DNA of 64,000 nucleotides, from NCBI RefSeq assembly GCF_000473245.1, contig NC_022524.1, forward strand, positions 3,496,501-3,560,500. Reading direction: 5' to 3'. The position numbers and the translations under genes are program-made. The notes beneath the pieces are model-generated. The model had not been told where the DNA came from and searched no databases. It saw nothing but the letters and a program-made list of their open reading frames with translations. Positions within the stretch are counted from its first letter, which is position 1; every line of letters begins with the position of its first letter. Below are positions 52,492-61,955 of the stretch, in pieces. This DNA is from Bacillus infantis NRRL B-14911. Its GTDB lineage: Bacteria > Bacillota > Bacilli > Bacillales > Cytobacillaceae.

Positions 52492-53253
52492 TTAAGCCTG
52501 ATCGCTTCCGAAGAAGCTTCTGAATGACTGGATTGTTGTATCCCGGTTCAATGCTGCGATTGAGGTAGTCAAAGGGATGCCTTTCGGGCAGGACTGAACG
52601 CAGTTCTGGGAATTTCCGCAGTTCGCCAGTCCGCCATCGCCCATGATCTGCTCCAGGCGTTCGGATTTATTCATTTCACCAGTTGGATGGGCATTGAACA
52701 AGCGCACCTGTGATAACGGGGCAGGACCGATGAAATCGGCTTTGCTGTTCACATTCGGGCAGGCCTCAAGGCAAACGCCGCAAGTCATGCACTTGGACAG
52801 CTCATAAGCCCATTGGCGCTTCTTCTCAGGCATGCGCGGTCCAGGTCCAAGATCGTATGTTCCGTCAATCGGAATCCATGCTTTCACCTTTTTCAGGGAG
52901 TCGAACATGCGGCTTCTGTCTACCTGAAGGTCGCGGACGACAGGGAATGTACGCATCGGCTCAAGCCTGATCGGCTGCTCGAGCTTGTCGACAAGCGCAG
53001 TACAGGATTGGCGCGGCTTGCCGTTTATGATCATTGAGCAGGCGCCGCATACTTCTTCAAGACAGTTCATGTCCCATGCAATCGGCGTCGTGCTCTCCCC
53101 TTTGGAATTTACCGGATTACGGCGGATTTCCATCAGTGCTGAGATAACGTTCATATTCGGGCGGTAAGCCAGTTTGAACTCTTCTTGATAAGGGGCTGAA
53201 TCAGGCGAGTCCTGCCGGGTGATTTGAAATGTAACTGTTTTGTTTTCAGACAT
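52492..53253 (-). CDS. sdhB: Succinate dehydrogenase iron-sulfur subunit
   Basis: Carries electrons from SdhA to the membrane anchor. The [2Fe-2S] cysteines are in CLEEVCGACSM and RQSC, the [4Fe-4S] motif is CMTCGVCLEACPN, and the [3Fe-4S] cysteines are in CGNSQNCVQSCPKG. 253 residues. It is the last gene of sdhCAB, 3 bp after sdhA. Confidence 0.97.
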   Translation of the reverse strand: MSENKTVTFQITRQDSPDSAPYQEEFKLAYRPNMNVISALMEIRRNPVNSKGESTTPIAWDMNCLEEVCGACSMIINGKPRQSCTALVDKLEQPIRLEPMRTFPVVRDLQVDRSRMFDSLKKVKAWIPIDGTYDLGPGPRMPEKKRQWAYELSKCMTCGVCLEACPNVNSKADFIGPAPLSQVRLFNAHPTGEMNKSERLEQIMGDGGLANCGNSQNCVQSCPKGIPLTTSIAALNRDTTIQSFRSFFGSDQA

Positions 53254-53256
53254 CGT

Positions 53257-55020
53257 TTATTTTCCCCCTTTCTTCTTCGTGTAATCACGTTTACGAGGCG
53301 TGATCAGGCCTGTATCTACTTCCTCGTAATGGAATTGTGGCGCTGAATCAGGACCAGCGAACTTTGCCATGGTCGTTTTCAGGAACTCATCATCATTACG
53401 GTCAGGAAATTCAGGCTTATAGTGAGCCCCGCGGCTTTCATTCCGGTTATAGGCACCAATTGTGATGACCCTGGCAAGCTGCAGCATGTTTTGAAGCTGG
53501 CGTGTGAAGACAGCTCCCTGATTGCTCCATTTTGCTGTGTCATTGATATTGATATTTTTATAGCGTTCAAGCAATTCTACGATTTTTTCATCAGTTTTCA
53601 ATAGCTTATCATTATGGCGGACAACCGTTACATTATCTGTCATCCATTCGCCCAGCTCTTTATGGAGAACATATGCATTCTCTGTTCCATTAAGGGACAT
53701 GATGCTGCTCCATTTTTCTTCTTCCTGTCTGACATACCTGTCGAAAACGGAAGACGAAACATCTTCTGCACTCTTTTCAAGGCCGGCGATATATTCGAGT
53801 GCTTTCGGACCTGCAACCATTCCGCCGTAGATGGCAGACAGAAGTGAGTTGGCGCCCAGGCGGTTTGCACCATGCTGGGAATAATCGCACTCCCCTGCTG
53901 CAAATAAACCTGGGATATTCGTCATCTGATCATAATCTACCCACAGTCCGCCCATCGAATAGTGTACGGCAGGGAAAATTTTCATAGGTACCTTGCGAGG
54001 GTCATCCCCCATGAATTTTTCATAGATTTCAATGATTCCGCCTAGCTTGATGTCAAGCTCTTTAGGATCTTTATGGGACAGGTCAAGATAAACCATGTTC
54101 TCGCCATTGATGCCAAGCTTCTGATTGACGCAGACATCGAATATTTCACGTGTGGCGATATCACGCGGCACCAGGTTTCCGTAGGCAGGATATTTCTCCT
54201 CCAGGAAGTACCATGGCTTTCCATCTTTATAGGTCCATACACGGCCGCCTTCACCGCGTGCCGATTCACTCATCAGGCGCAGTTTGTCATCCCCCGGGAT
54301 GGCTGTCGGGTGGATCTGGATGAATTCGCCGTTTGCATAATATGCTCCCTGCTGATATACGATCGATGCAGCAGACCCTGTGTTGATGACAGAGTTGGTT
54401 GATTTTCCGAAGATGATGCCCGGGCCTCCGGTTGCCATGATCACAGCATCCCCTGAGAACGATTTAATCTCCATGGATGTGAGATTTTGAGCAATTACCC
54501 CGCGGCAAATGCCTTCATCATCGACGACAGAGCCAAGGAACTCCCAGCCTTCATATTTTGTTACAAGGCCAGCCACCTCATGGCGGCGCACCTGCTCATC
54601 CAATGCGTACAAAAGCTGCTGGCCGGTCGTGGCGCCTGCAAATGCTGTACGGTGATGCTGGGTTCCGCCGAAGCGCCTGAAGTCCAGCAGTCCTTCCGGT
54701 GTACGGTTGAACATGACGCCCATGCGGTCCAATAAATGGATGATTCCCGGCGCTGCTTCAGTCATGGCCTTTACAGGCGGCTGATTGGCAAGGAAATCTC
54801 CCCCGTAAACCGTATCATCGAAATGCTCCCAAGGTGAATCCCCTTCACCCTTTGTGTTGACCGCTCCATTAATACCGCCCTGGGCACAAACAGAGTGAGA
54901 ACGTTTAACCGGGACAAGAGAAAATAATTCAACCGGAGTCCCTGATTCTGCTACTTTAATTGTTGCCATCAAGCCGGCCAGTCCGCCGCCGACAACGATT
55001 ACTTTTCCTTTACTCATCAT
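53257..55020 (-). CDS. sdhA: Succinate dehydrogenase flavoprotein subunit
   Basis: Oxidises succinate to fumarate with covalently bound FAD. The N-terminal FAD motif is VVGGGLAGL, and the FAD-linking histidine is H42 in KRSHSVCAQGG. The capping-domain and active-site segments HPTAIPG and DIATREIFD-type arginine follow, and the C-terminal FAD contact is GANRLGANSLLSA. 587 residues. GGGAG precedes the first ATG. Confidence 0.97.
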   Translation of the reverse strand: MMSKGKVIVVGGGLAGLMATIKVAESGTPVELFSLVPVKRSHSVCAQGGINGAVNTKGEGDSPWEHFDDTVYGGDFLANQPPVKAMTEAAPGIIHLLDRMGVMFNRTPEGLLDFRRFGGTQHHRTAFAGATTGQQLLYALDEQVRRHEVAGLVTKYEGWEFLGSVVDDEGICRGVIAQNLTSMEIKSFSGDAVIMATGGPGIIFGKSTNSVINTGSAASIVYQQGAYYANGEFIQIHPTAIPGDDKLRLMSESARGEGGRVWTYKDGKPWYFLEEKYPAYGNLVPRDIATREIFDVCVNQKLGINGENMVYLDLSHKDPKELDIKLGGIIEIYEKFMGDDPRKVPMKIFPAVHYSMGGLWVDYDQMTNIPGLFAAGECDYSQHGANRLGANSLLSAIYGGMVAGPKALEYIAGLEKSAEDVSSSVFDRYVRQEEEKWSSIMSLNGTENAYVLHKELGEWMTDNVTVVRHNDKLLKTDEKIVELLERYKNININDTAKWSNQGAVFTRQLQNMLQLARVITIGAYNRNESRGAHYKPEFPDRNDDEFLKTTMAKFAGPDSAPQFHYEEVDTGLITPRKRDYTKKKGGK

Positions 55021-55124
55021 GGCTCACTCCCTCAATACTAGTACAGCTCTATTTCAAACTAAGCCTAAGCGCATTTTCCCCTGCGCTATGCTGAAAATTA
55101 CAAGATTTAAGCACTCTGAAACTC

Positions 55125-55733
55125 TTAAACAAATGCCGTGATTGCGCGGATCCCAACGATGGAAAGGGCAATGAAAATTGCGATTGTAACATAAGTGGAA
55201 ATCAGCTGTGAACGAGGAGTAACGGTGATTCCCCAGCTTACTGCGAAAGACCACAAACCGTTTGCAAAGTGGAATATTGTAGAAATAACGCCGACAATGT
55301 AGAACCAGAACATAAACGGATTCGACAAAATATTCTCCATCATCTGGAAGTTGACATCTGCGCCAAAAGCGGCAGCAACCCTTGTCTCCCACACATGCCA
55401 GGTAATGAAAATAAGCGTCACTACACCGGAAACACGCTGGAGAAGGAACATCCAGTTGCGGAAAAATCCGAATCTGCCAGCATTATTCTTAGCAGTAAAA
55501 GCAATATAAAGGCCATAGATCGCGTGGAACAGCAAAGGCAGGAAGATGACTACAGTTTCTAAGACATATCTGAATGGAAGCTGCTCCATAAAGTGTGCTG
55601 CCTTGTTAAACGACTCTTCTCCTCCTGTTGCAAAATGGTTCACTACAAGGTGCTGAACAAGAAACAGCCCAACTGGAATGACCCCAAGTAATGAATGCAG
55701 TCTGCGATTGAAAAACTCCCGATTACCTGCCAT
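55125..55733 (-). CDS. sdhC: Succinate dehydrogenase cytochrome b558 subunit
   Basis: A five-helix, di-heme membrane anchor for SdhAB that passes electrons to menaquinone. 202 residues, with histidines at the helix positions expected for heme ligands (VQHLVVNHF, LLFHAIYGL, FITWHVWE, TIFHFANGL). First gene of the operon, with a GGGGGGG tract upstream of the ATG. Confidence 0.95.
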   Translation of the reverse strand: MAGNREFFNRRLHSLLGVIPVGLFLVQHLVVNHFATGGEESFNKAAHFMEQLPFRYVLETVVIFLPLLFHAIYGLYIAFTAKNNAGRFGFFRNWMFLLQRVSGVVTLIFITWHVWETRVAAAFGADVNFQMMENILSNPFMFWFYIVGVISTIFHFANGLWSFAVSWGITVTPRSQLISTYVTIAIFIALSIVGIRAITAFV

Positions 55734-55761
55734 TGATTTACCCCCCCTGAATTTTGAAGAA

Positions 55762-55820
55762 ATGATGAAAGGCCTTTTCTATGAAAATATTATTTCTGGA
55801 AAACAGGTCCTTTCCATCAT
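55762..55820 (-). other. Stem-loop in the sdhC 5' leader
   Basis: ATGATG.AAAGG and CCTTTCATCAT arms (55806-55820 with 55762-55774) can pair just upstream of the sdhC ribosome site. It could modulate translation or mRNA stability. Confidence 0.4.
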
Positions 55821-55867
55821 CGAGAAAATGTTAATTATTCATTTTCTTACAATTAAGTGACATGTCC

Positions 55868-55896
55868 ATTTTACTCCCATCGGAATAGAGCGTCAA
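55868..55896 (-). promoter_or_regulatory. sigA-type promoter of sdhCAB
   Basis: TTGACG (55891-55896), a 17-bp spacer and TAAAAT (55868-55873) predict a leader of about 128 nt. Confidence 0.65.
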
Positions 55897-56117
55897 GAAA
55901 ACGGATACATAAAATATATGATATAAATAAAATTTTTAAAATATATTGATATTATATAAAGAACGAAAATCCTCTATTTGGCTATGATTCCTTATGTATA
56001 GGAGAATATATTGAAATAGCATTTTTTTCTTATAGGACTGAAGCTGTTTTTTCTTGAATCAGTGCTTTATTTTTATCTGGATTGTATATAATAGAATCAT
56101 AGAAAGAGGGGAGACGA
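55897..56117. other. Divergent intergenic region sdhC/yslB
   Basis: A+T-rich. A TATAAT at 56087-56092 is the likely -10 of yslB, with no good -35. No other gene or repeat is seen. Confidence 0.5.
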
Positions 56118-56576
56118 TTGAGCAATATGACATCTGCAGAAACAAAGGCTGAGCACGGGCCGGAAACCGTCCCTGCTTTCGGCTATGAATTGATCCGGGA
56201 AGAGATTCTTACCGATATGCTCGGCAAGGATGCAGCCGAAATACTTTATTGGGCCGGCAAAAGGCTGGCAAGGAAATACCCGCTTGAATCGATGGAAGCA
56301 GTCATTGAGTTTTTTGAAAACGCCGGATGGGGAAATCTTGCTGTAAAAGAAGAAAAAAGGAGCGAAATGGAGCTCCAGCTTTCAAGCCCATTGTTCGCCA
56401 GGCGCTTTAAGGAAAATCCAGATTGCACTTTTCAGCTCGAAGCCGGTTTTCTTGCACAGCAGCTGGAATCCCAGAAAGAACTGCTCTCTGAAGCCTTTGA
56501 GCATCCCAAAAAAAGGGGCGGCCTTGTCCTTTTCACAGTGAAGTGGGATAAAAAAGACCGCATCAGCCCGCTATAA
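56118..56576 (+). CDS. yslB: DUF2507-family protein YslB
   Basis: 152 residues, soluble. The conserved segment FGYELIREEILTDMLGKDAAEILYWAGKRLARKYP belongs to a small-molecule-binding-type fold found next to sdhC across Bacillaceae. TTG at 56118 is the likely start, with GAGGGG six bases upstream; the ATG nine bases later is too far from it. It is one of the few plus-strand genes. Function is unknown. Confidence 0.85.
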   Translation: MSNMTSAETKAEHGPETVPAFGYELIREEILTDMLGKDAAEILYWAGKRLARKYPLESMEAVIEFFENAGWGNLAVKEEKRSEMELQLSSPLFARRFKENPDCTFQLEAGFLAQQLESQKELLSEAFEHPKKRGGLVLFTVKWDKKDRISPL

Positions 56577-56649
56577 TGGATAAGCTGCTGTAAGCATAAA
56601 AGAAGGGATGGCACGAAGCGCGGCGCGCATCCGGGAGGAGATCCTTCCC

Positions 56650-56690
56650 CGATGCATCCAGCCCGGCGCCTCTGCCATCTTTTTTGATTT
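56650..56690 (-). terminator. Possible terminator between lysC and yslB
   Basis: AAGATGGCAGAGGCGCCGG-type sequence on the minus strand can fold with upstream GGCG-rich bases (GGCGCGCATC region 56620-56632). The structure is imperfect. Confidence 0.25.
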
Positions 56691-57186
56691 ACACGTTCCT
56701 CGCCGGAGTGCCTGACAGTTCGAACGCTTCGTGGAGGGCTTCCACCGCTTTGACCATAGAGCTGTCACTGATGACCGTTGACACCTTGATCTCTGAAGTG
56801 CTGACCATCTTGACCTGGATCCCATTTGAAGAAAGCACTTCGAACATCTCCGCTGCCACCCCAGGATTCGACACCATTCCCGAACCGACAATAGACACTT
56901 TTGCAAGTCCTGATTCTGATTCAATCCGGTCATATTTCAGTGTATCCCGATTGTTCTCCAGAACCTTAAGCGTTTCTTCCAGATCATCATTTTTAATTGA
57001 AAAAGACAGGCTTCCTGTTTGTCCTTCAGCAACACTCTGAATAATGATGTCAACATTGATGTGATGCGCAGCAAGTGTCGTGAAGACAGTGGACAGGCCC
57101 TTCAGGCTGTCCTCCAGCCCGAGGATCGCTACCTTGGTGATCGCATTTTCAAAAGCTACTCCCCGTACAACTAAATTTTCTTCCAT
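56689..57186 (-). CDS. lysC: Aspartokinase II beta subunit (internal in-frame start)
   Basis: Within lysC an ATG at 57186 (MEENLVVRGVAF) is preceded by GAGGAGGAG at six to eight bases. Translation from here gives 165 residues containing only the ACT regulatory domains. This matches the known B. subtilis arrangement, where the beta subunit is made from the same frame and joins the alpha subunit. Confidence 0.75.
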   Translation of the reverse strand: MEENLVVRGVAFENAITKVAILGLEDSLKGLSTVFTTLAAHHINVDIIIQSVAEGQTGSLSFSIKNDDLEETLKVLENNRDTLKYDRIESESGLAKVSIVGSGMVSNPGVAAEMFEVLSSNGIQVKMVSTSEIKVSTVISDSSMVKAVEALHEAFELSGTPARNV

Positions 57187-57921
57187 CGTTGGCTCCTCCT
57201 CAATGATCGTTCCTCTTTCCCTTTCAGTGCTTGATCTGACTTCAAGCGGCACTTCATAATTCTTGGCAAATTCCACTGCCCTCGGATGAAGCACACCTGC
57301 ACCGAGATTCGCAAGCTCAAGCATTTCGTCATATGACAGGGACTGCAGCTTCCTTGCTCCTTTTACATAGCGCGGGTCAGTCGTATAGACGCCTGTCACA
57401 TCTGTATAAATATCGCACTTATCCGCTTTCAGCACTGCTGCCAGCGCCACTGCCGTTGTATCTGAGCCGCCGCGTCCAAGGGTGGAAATGCTCCCATCTT
57501 CTGTTACTCCCTGGAATCCGGCAACCACGACGATCTTTCCTTGATTAAGCTGATTTTGGATTTTCTCCGGATCTATATGTACAATCCTTGCGTTCCCATG
57601 CACAGCCTCAGTTTCTATTCCTGCCTGCCATCCAGTGAAGGAGATGCTTTCATAGCCTTTTTCGTTCAAAGCCATGCTCAAAAGGCTGATTGTCACCTGT
57701 TCACCTGTTGTAAGGAGCATATCCATTTCACGCTTGCTGGGCGAAGCAGAAATTTCCCTGGCCAGGCCTACAAGCTGGTCAGTCGTTTTCCCCATTGCAG
57801 ATACAACAACGACTACGTCATTGCCTCTCTCTTTTTCTTCAATTGCGCGCTCTGCTGCATTCATGATTCTTTCTGTGCTGCCAACAGAAGTCCCTCCGAA
57901 TTTCTGGACAATTAATCCCAT
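56689..57921 (-). CDS. lysC: Aspartokinase II, alpha and beta subunits
   Basis: Phosphorylates aspartate, the first step toward lysine, threonine and methionine. The N-terminal kinase domain begins VQKFGGTSVGS and includes GRGGSDTTAVALAA. Two ACT domains follow (about residues 265-405). The ATG at 57921 (MGLIVQKFGG) has AAGGAG five bases upstream; 410 residues. An internal start yields the beta subunit. A lysine riboswitch precedes the gene, so it is the lysine-sensitive isozyme. Confidence 0.97.
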   Translation of the reverse strand: MGLIVQKFGGTSVGSTERIMNAAERAIEEKERGNDVVVVVSAMGKTTDQLVGLAREISASPSKREMDMLLTTGEQVTISLLSMALNEKGYESISFTGWQAGIETEAVHGNARIVHIDPEKIQNQLNQGKIVVVAGFQGVTEDGSISTLGRGGSDTTAVALAAVLKADKCDIYTDVTGVYTTDPRYVKGARKLQSLSYDEMLELANLGAGVLHPRAVEFAKNYEVPLEVRSSTERERGTIIEEEPTMEENLVVRGVAFENAITKVAILGLEDSLKGLSTVFTTLAAHHINVDIIIQSVAEGQTGSLSFSIKNDDLEETLKVLENNRDTLKYDRIESESGLAKVSIVGSGMVSNPGVAAEMFEVLSSNGIQVKMVSTSEIKVSTVISDSSMVKAVEALHEAFELSGTPARNV

Positions 57922-58001
57922 CGTTTCTCCTTCTTTCATCTGGATATCGTTTTTCCGGCCGCCTGACATGTAAAAGAGAGGTTATCCATTGCTGATTTGA
58001 A

Positions 58002-58036
58002 CACAAAAAAGCAATGAGAATAACCATCCCATTGCT
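58002..58036 (-). terminator. Riboswitch-controlled terminator of lysC
   Basis: AGCAATG.GA and CATTGCT arms (58010-58036) are followed by TTTTTT on the minus strand, immediately downstream of the lysine aptamer. Confidence 0.9.
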
Positions 58037-58059
58037 GTGTTTTAAATACATATAAAATA

Positions 58060-58252
58060 TGCCCACACAGTGAGATAGCTCTCCAAGACGGCGCTGTCTT
58101 GACAATCCAGTATTTATTCAATACAGGACCAGAAAAGAAAGAAATGAGACTTCCTTTTCTTCGGCAAACATTCCCTTTCAAAGCTTTTCACGGAAACTCA
58201 TCTTTCTCCAAGCTTTTACTGATGAAGTTTGCACCTCTACCTTCACTTTAAT
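58060..58252 (-). ncRNA. Lysine riboswitch (L box)
   Basis: Conserved L-box segments in order on the minus strand: GAAGGTAGAGGTGCAAACTT, CATCAGTA, a GTTTGCCGAAG segment, TCTGGTCCTG, ATACTGGATTGTCAAGACAG and CTTGGAGAGCTATCTCA. This is the lysine-binding five-way junction. Lysine should favour the downstream terminator and shut off lysC. Confidence 0.95.
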
Positions 58253-58285
58253 GCTATAAAGTGATATTGCTATAAAGTTGAAATC

Positions 58286-58314
58286 ATTATATCATAGCGT
58301 TTTTTTTATATCAA
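58286..58314 (-). promoter_or_regulatory. sigA-type promoter of lysC
   Basis: TTGATA (58309-58314), a 17-bp spacer and consensus TATAAT (58286-58291). It lies right at the end of uvrC and starts the riboswitch leader. Confidence 0.8.
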
Positions 58315-58316
58315 TG

Positions 58317-60089
58317 CTATTCAGATAATTTATTTTTTAATTCCTGTGCGACATTAGCCGGAATTCCGATAGCTGTAAATTCATCCAAACCGGCTTCTTT
58401 CATTTTCTTTACGGATCCGAAGGTTTTCAAAAGCAGCTTCTTTCTCTTCTCGCCAATTCCGGGAATGTCATCCAACAATGACTGGAAGGCGCTTTTTCCG
58501 CGGAGCTGCCGGTGGAAGGTGATGGCGAAGCGGTGGACTTCATCCTGGATGCGCTGAAGCAGATAAAACTCCTGGCTGTTCCGCTCAAGCGGTATGATTT
58601 CCAGCGGATTCCCATACAAGAGCTGGGAAGTCCTGTGCTTCTCATCCTTGGCAAGGCCGGATATCGGGATATCAAGCCCGAGCTCATTTTCAAGTACATC
58701 CCTGACCGATTCAATATGGCCTTTCCCGCCGTCGACAATAATAAGATCCGGAATGGGCAGACCTTCTTTAAGCACCCTGGTGTACCGCCTCCGGACAGCC
58801 TCGCGCATGGATTCATAATCATCCGGTCCCTTGACTGTCTTGATCTTATATTTCCTGTATTCGCGCTTTTCCGGTTTGCCGTCTATGAATACAATCATGG
58901 CAGAAACCGGGTCAGTGCCCTGGATATTCGAGTTATCAAAAGCTTCAATGCGGTGCGGTGTATAAATGCCCAGCTGCCTGCCAAGATTTTCAACCGCTTT
59001 GATCGTCCGTTCCTCATCCCGTTCTATAAGGGAGAACTTCTCCTGGAGGGCAATCCTGGCATTTTTCCCTGCCAGCTTGACCAGATCTTTCTTCTGGCCG
59101 CGCTGCGGTTTGAGCACCTTTACTTCCAGGAGCTTTTCTGCCATTTCTTCATTGACCGTATCCGGCACCAGAATTTCACGCGGTTTAAAATGGTTTGCCT
59201 TTGTATAGAACTGGCCCATGAAGGTAAGCATTTCTTCCTCAGGCTCCCCGTAAACCGGGAACAGCGAAACATCTCTTTCAATCAGCTTCCCCTGTCTGAT
59301 AAAAAAGACCTGGACGCACATCCAGCCCTTATCGACGGCAAAGCCGAATACATCGCGGTCAGTAAAATCGGTCGATGTCATTTTCTGTTTTTCCATCGTC
59401 GCTTCAATATGGGCGATCTGGTCCCTCAGTTCCTTCGCCCTTTCAAAATCCAGTTCCTCTGCTGCTGCCGTCATTTTGACTGTAAGCTCTTTCTTGATGT
59501 CTTTGTAGCCGCCGTTCAAAAATCGTGCAATCTCATCGACAATATCTTTATACTGCTTTTCGCTGACCGGCTTGACGCAGGGCGCCAGGCACTGGCCCAT
59601 ATGATAGTACAGGCAGACCCTGTCAGGGAGGGTCGAGCACTTCCTGAGCGGATAGATCCGGTCAAGCAGCTTTTTTGTTTCATTCGCCGCCTGGACATTC
59701 GGATATGGCCCAAAGTACTTCCCTTTGTCTTTTTTGACATTCCGGGTTGTGATCAGCCTTGGATGGCGTTCAGCTGTCAGCTTGATGAACGGGTAGCTTT
59801 TGTCGTCCTTCAGCATGACATTGTATTTTGGATCATACTTTTTGATCAGGTTCATTTCAAGAATGAGGGCTTCCATATCTGATGATGTGACAATATATTC
59901 GAAATCCTCAATTTCATTTACAAGGCGGAGCGTTTTGCCGTCATGTGAACCGGTAAAGTAAGAGCGGACTCGGTTCTTCAGTACCTTTGCTTTCCCAACG
60001 TAAATCACGGTAGCCTGCCTGTCCTTCATAAGGTAGCAGCCTGGCTGGTCCGGCAGCAGCATCAGCTTATTCTTGATTCTTTCGTTCAT
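58317..60089 (-). CDS. uvrC: Excinuclease ABC subunit C
   Basis: Makes the 3' and 5' incisions in nucleotide excision repair. The N-terminal GIY-YIG type nuclease (GCYLMKDRQ...VIYVGKAK), a UVR domain near residue 200-235 ([17 protein letters not shown]), an RNase H-like endonuclease domain ([20 protein letters not shown]) and a C-terminal helix-hairpin-helix pair are in the usual order. 590 residues; GGGGGTG precedes the ATG. Confidence 0.97.
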   Translation of the reverse strand: MNERIKNKLMLLPDQPGCYLMKDRQATVIYVGKAKVLKNRVRSYFTGSHDGKTLRLVNEIEDFEYIVTSSDMEALILEMNLIKKYDPKYNVMLKDDKSYPFIKLTAERHPRLITTRNVKKDKGKYFGPYPNVQAANETKKLLDRIYPLRKCSTLPDRVCLYYHMGQCLAPCVKPVSEKQYKDIVDEIARFLNGGYKDIKKELTVKMTAAAEELDFERAKELRDQIAHIEATMEKQKMTSTDFTDRDVFGFAVDKGWMCVQVFFIRQGKLIERDVSLFPVYGEPEEEMLTFMGQFYTKANHFKPREILVPDTVNEEMAEKLLEVKVLKPQRGQKKDLVKLAGKNARIALQEKFSLIERDEERTIKAVENLGRQLGIYTPHRIEAFDNSNIQGTDPVSAMIVFIDGKPEKREYRKYKIKTVKGPDDYESMREAVRRRYTRVLKEGLPIPDLIIVDGGKGHIESVRDVLENELGLDIPISGLAKDEKHRTSQLLYGNPLEIIPLERNSQEFYLLQRIQDEVHRFAITFHRQLRGKSAFQSLLDDIPGIGEKRKKLLLKTFGSVKKMKEAGLDEFTAIGIPANVAQELKNKLSE

Positions 60090-60310
60090 ATTTTCACCCC
60101 CGGTGCAAAATCAATCTATATACACGCATTGCGTTACAAGTTTTTTAGATGCCGCCCTTCCATTTTAATAAAAATTACAAAAGGAAAAAAGCAATAAAGG
60201 AAAGGAGGGCAAGATTACTATTATAAAAATTCCACAGGACTGCGTCAATATTTTCTTTTTTTACAAAAACTTCCAGCCTGGCATCAGGAGACATAAGGCA
60301 ATATTATACA

Positions 60311-60340
60311 TAACAAAACCCCGGCTCTTAGAACCGGGGC
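60311..60340 (-). terminator. Intrinsic terminator of trxA
   Basis: CCCCGG (60319-60324) and CCGGGG (60334-60339), with GCTC/GAAC extension, followed by TTTTG on the minus strand. Confidence 0.88.
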
Positions 60341-60352
60341 CATCTTCAATGT

Positions 60353-60667
60353 TTACGCGTGTTTTGAAAGAAGTTCTGAAAGAGCTTCTTTTGGCTGGAA
60401 GCCGACCACTTTGTCAACGACTTCGCCATCTTTAAGGACCAGCAGTGTAGGAATGCTCATGACACCGAACTTGCCTGCTGTTTCCTGATTTTCATCTACA
60501 TCGATCTTGACGATTTTCACTTTGTCGCTCATTTCGCTGTCAAGCTCTTCAAGCACAGGTGCAATCATTTTGCATGGTCCGCACCATGGTGCCCAGAAGT
60601 CAGCAAGAACCAGGCCAGAGCCAGTTTCTGTTGCAAAAGTTTGATCAGTCGCATTTGTAATTGCCAT
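60353..60667 (-). CDS. trxA: Thioredoxin
   Basis: The general cytoplasmic disulfide reductant. The active site is [11 protein letters not shown], the cis-proline is in [11 protein letters not shown], and the length is 104 residues, typical of TrxA. AGGAGG precedes the ATG by eight bases. Its leader has two competing hairpins. Confidence 0.97.
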   Translation of the reverse strand: MAITNATDQTFATETGSGLVLADFWAPWCGPCKMIAPVLEELDSEMSDKVKIVKIDVDENQETAGKFGVMSIPTLLVLKDGEVVDKVVGFQPKEALSELLSKHA

Positions 60668-60692
60668 AATATATGCCTCCTAAAAAGTATAG

Positions 60693-60770
60693 AGTTTGCC
60701 GGGAAGTCCCGTCTGGATTCAGATTGAACAATACAGTTTTCCCGGGCAGCATATCTATGCCTGGCTGCCC
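60693..60770 (-). other. Competing hairpins in the trxA leader
   Basis: GGGCAGC / GCTGCCC (about 60743-60769) forms one stem. CCCGGGAA and TTCCCGG (about 60693-60745) can form another that uses part of the same sequence. No T-run is present. Confidence 0.35.
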
Positions 60771-60909
60771 AATCAAACCGCCAGCTCGAATTCTAATGAC
60801 AGTATATCACCGTTTCCCTGACGAAGCTAATAATCTGTTTCGTCCGTAATATACCCTTTTAACACTGTTATATTCATGGTTTGACCCAGAATTAAACCAG
60901 GGGCCAAAA

Positions 60910-60933
60910 GAGAAAGAGCGGCTCGTGCCGCTC
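60910..60933 (-). terminator. Intrinsic terminator of the etf operon
   Basis: GAGCGGC (60916-60922) and GCCGCTC (60927-60933) pair around TCGT, followed by TTTCTCTTTT on the minus strand. Confidence 0.8.
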
Positions 60934-60939
60934 CCCTCA

Positions 60940-61917
60940 TTATGCGTTTACAACGACCTTTCTGAATTCCTCGGTCAGCAGCGGGAGCACTTCAAACAAG
61001 TCTCCGACGATCCCGTAGTCTGCCACTTTGAAGATATTTGCTTCAGGATCTTTATTGATGGCTACAATCACCTTTGAATTGGACATTCCGGCTAAATGCT
61101 GGATGGCGCCGGAGATGCCGCATGCGATATAAAGATCCGGTGTAACAACTTTTCCAGTCTGGCCGATCTGAAGTGAATAATCACAGTACTCTGCATCACA
61201 GGCACCGCGGGAAGCCCCGACCGCTCCTCCAAGGAGATCTGCAAGCTCCTTCAGCGGCCCGAAGCCGTCTTCACTCTTGACGCCGCGGCCTCCTGCTACG
61301 ATTACTTTCGCTTCAGAGAGGTCCACCCCTTCAGAAGCTTTTCTTACCACTTCTTTAATGATGGTGCGCAGGTCTTTGATTTCAACAGAAAGTGAAGCTG
61401 TATCCCCAGTGCGTGACTCATCCTTTTCAAGCGGTGCGATATTATTTGGCCTGATCGTTGCAAAGATCAGCCCGTCTGTGATGATCTTCTTTTCAAAAGC
61501 TTTGCCTGAATAAATCGGGCGTGTGAATACGATATTTCCGCCGCTTTCTTCGACGCTGACTGCATCAGAGATGAGGCCGGATTCAAGCTTTGCTGCAATC
61601 CTCGGCGACAGGTCTTTCCCAAGCGCTGTATGTCCGAACACGATCCCTTCCGGACCTTCAGAATCCACCACAGCCAGGAGTGCCTGTGAAAAGCCGTCTG
61701 AACTATATTGCTTCAGCTTTTCGTCCTCCACAGTAACAACCCTGTCTGCACCGTACTGGATCAGCTCTGCTCCCAGTGCGCTGACTGAATCCCCAATCAG
61801 AACGCCGACAACCTCGCCTCCTTCAGATGCAATTTTGGCAGCTGCAATCGCTTCGAACGATACATTCCGCAATGATCCGTCCCTGACTTCGCCCAATACC
61901 AATACTTTTCTAGCCAT
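60940..61917 (-). CDS. etfA: Electron transfer flavoprotein, alpha subunit
   Basis: With EtfB accepts electrons from acyl-CoA dehydrogenases. The C-terminal FAD domain is clear: [43 protein letters not shown] and [10 protein letters not shown]. 325 residues. It is the last gene of the fadR-ysiB-etfB-etfA run. Confidence 0.96.
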   Translation of the reverse strand: MARKVLVLGEVRDGSLRNVSFEAIAAAKIASEGGEVVGVLIGDSVSALGAELIQYGADRVVTVEDEKLKQYSSDGFSQALLAVVDSEGPEGIVFGHTALGKDLSPRIAAKLESGLISDAVSVEESGGNIVFTRPIYSGKAFEKKIITDGLIFATIRPNNIAPLEKDESRTGDTASLSVEIKDLRTIIKEVVRKASEGVDLSEAKVIVAGGRGVKSEDGFGPLKELADLLGGAVGASRGACDAEYCDYSLQIGQTGKVVTPDLYIACGISGAIQHLAGMSNSKVIVAINKDPEANIFKVADYGIVGDLFEVLPLLTEEFRKVVVNA

Positions 61918-61955
61918 TTTGTGTACCTCCTGAGTATTTATTCTGTATCAATGAA

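Noticed and set aside
58512-59882. Long plus-strand open frame of about 456 codons
   Set aside because: It is entirely antisense to uvrC, whose domains are all intact; no ribosome site or family resemblance.
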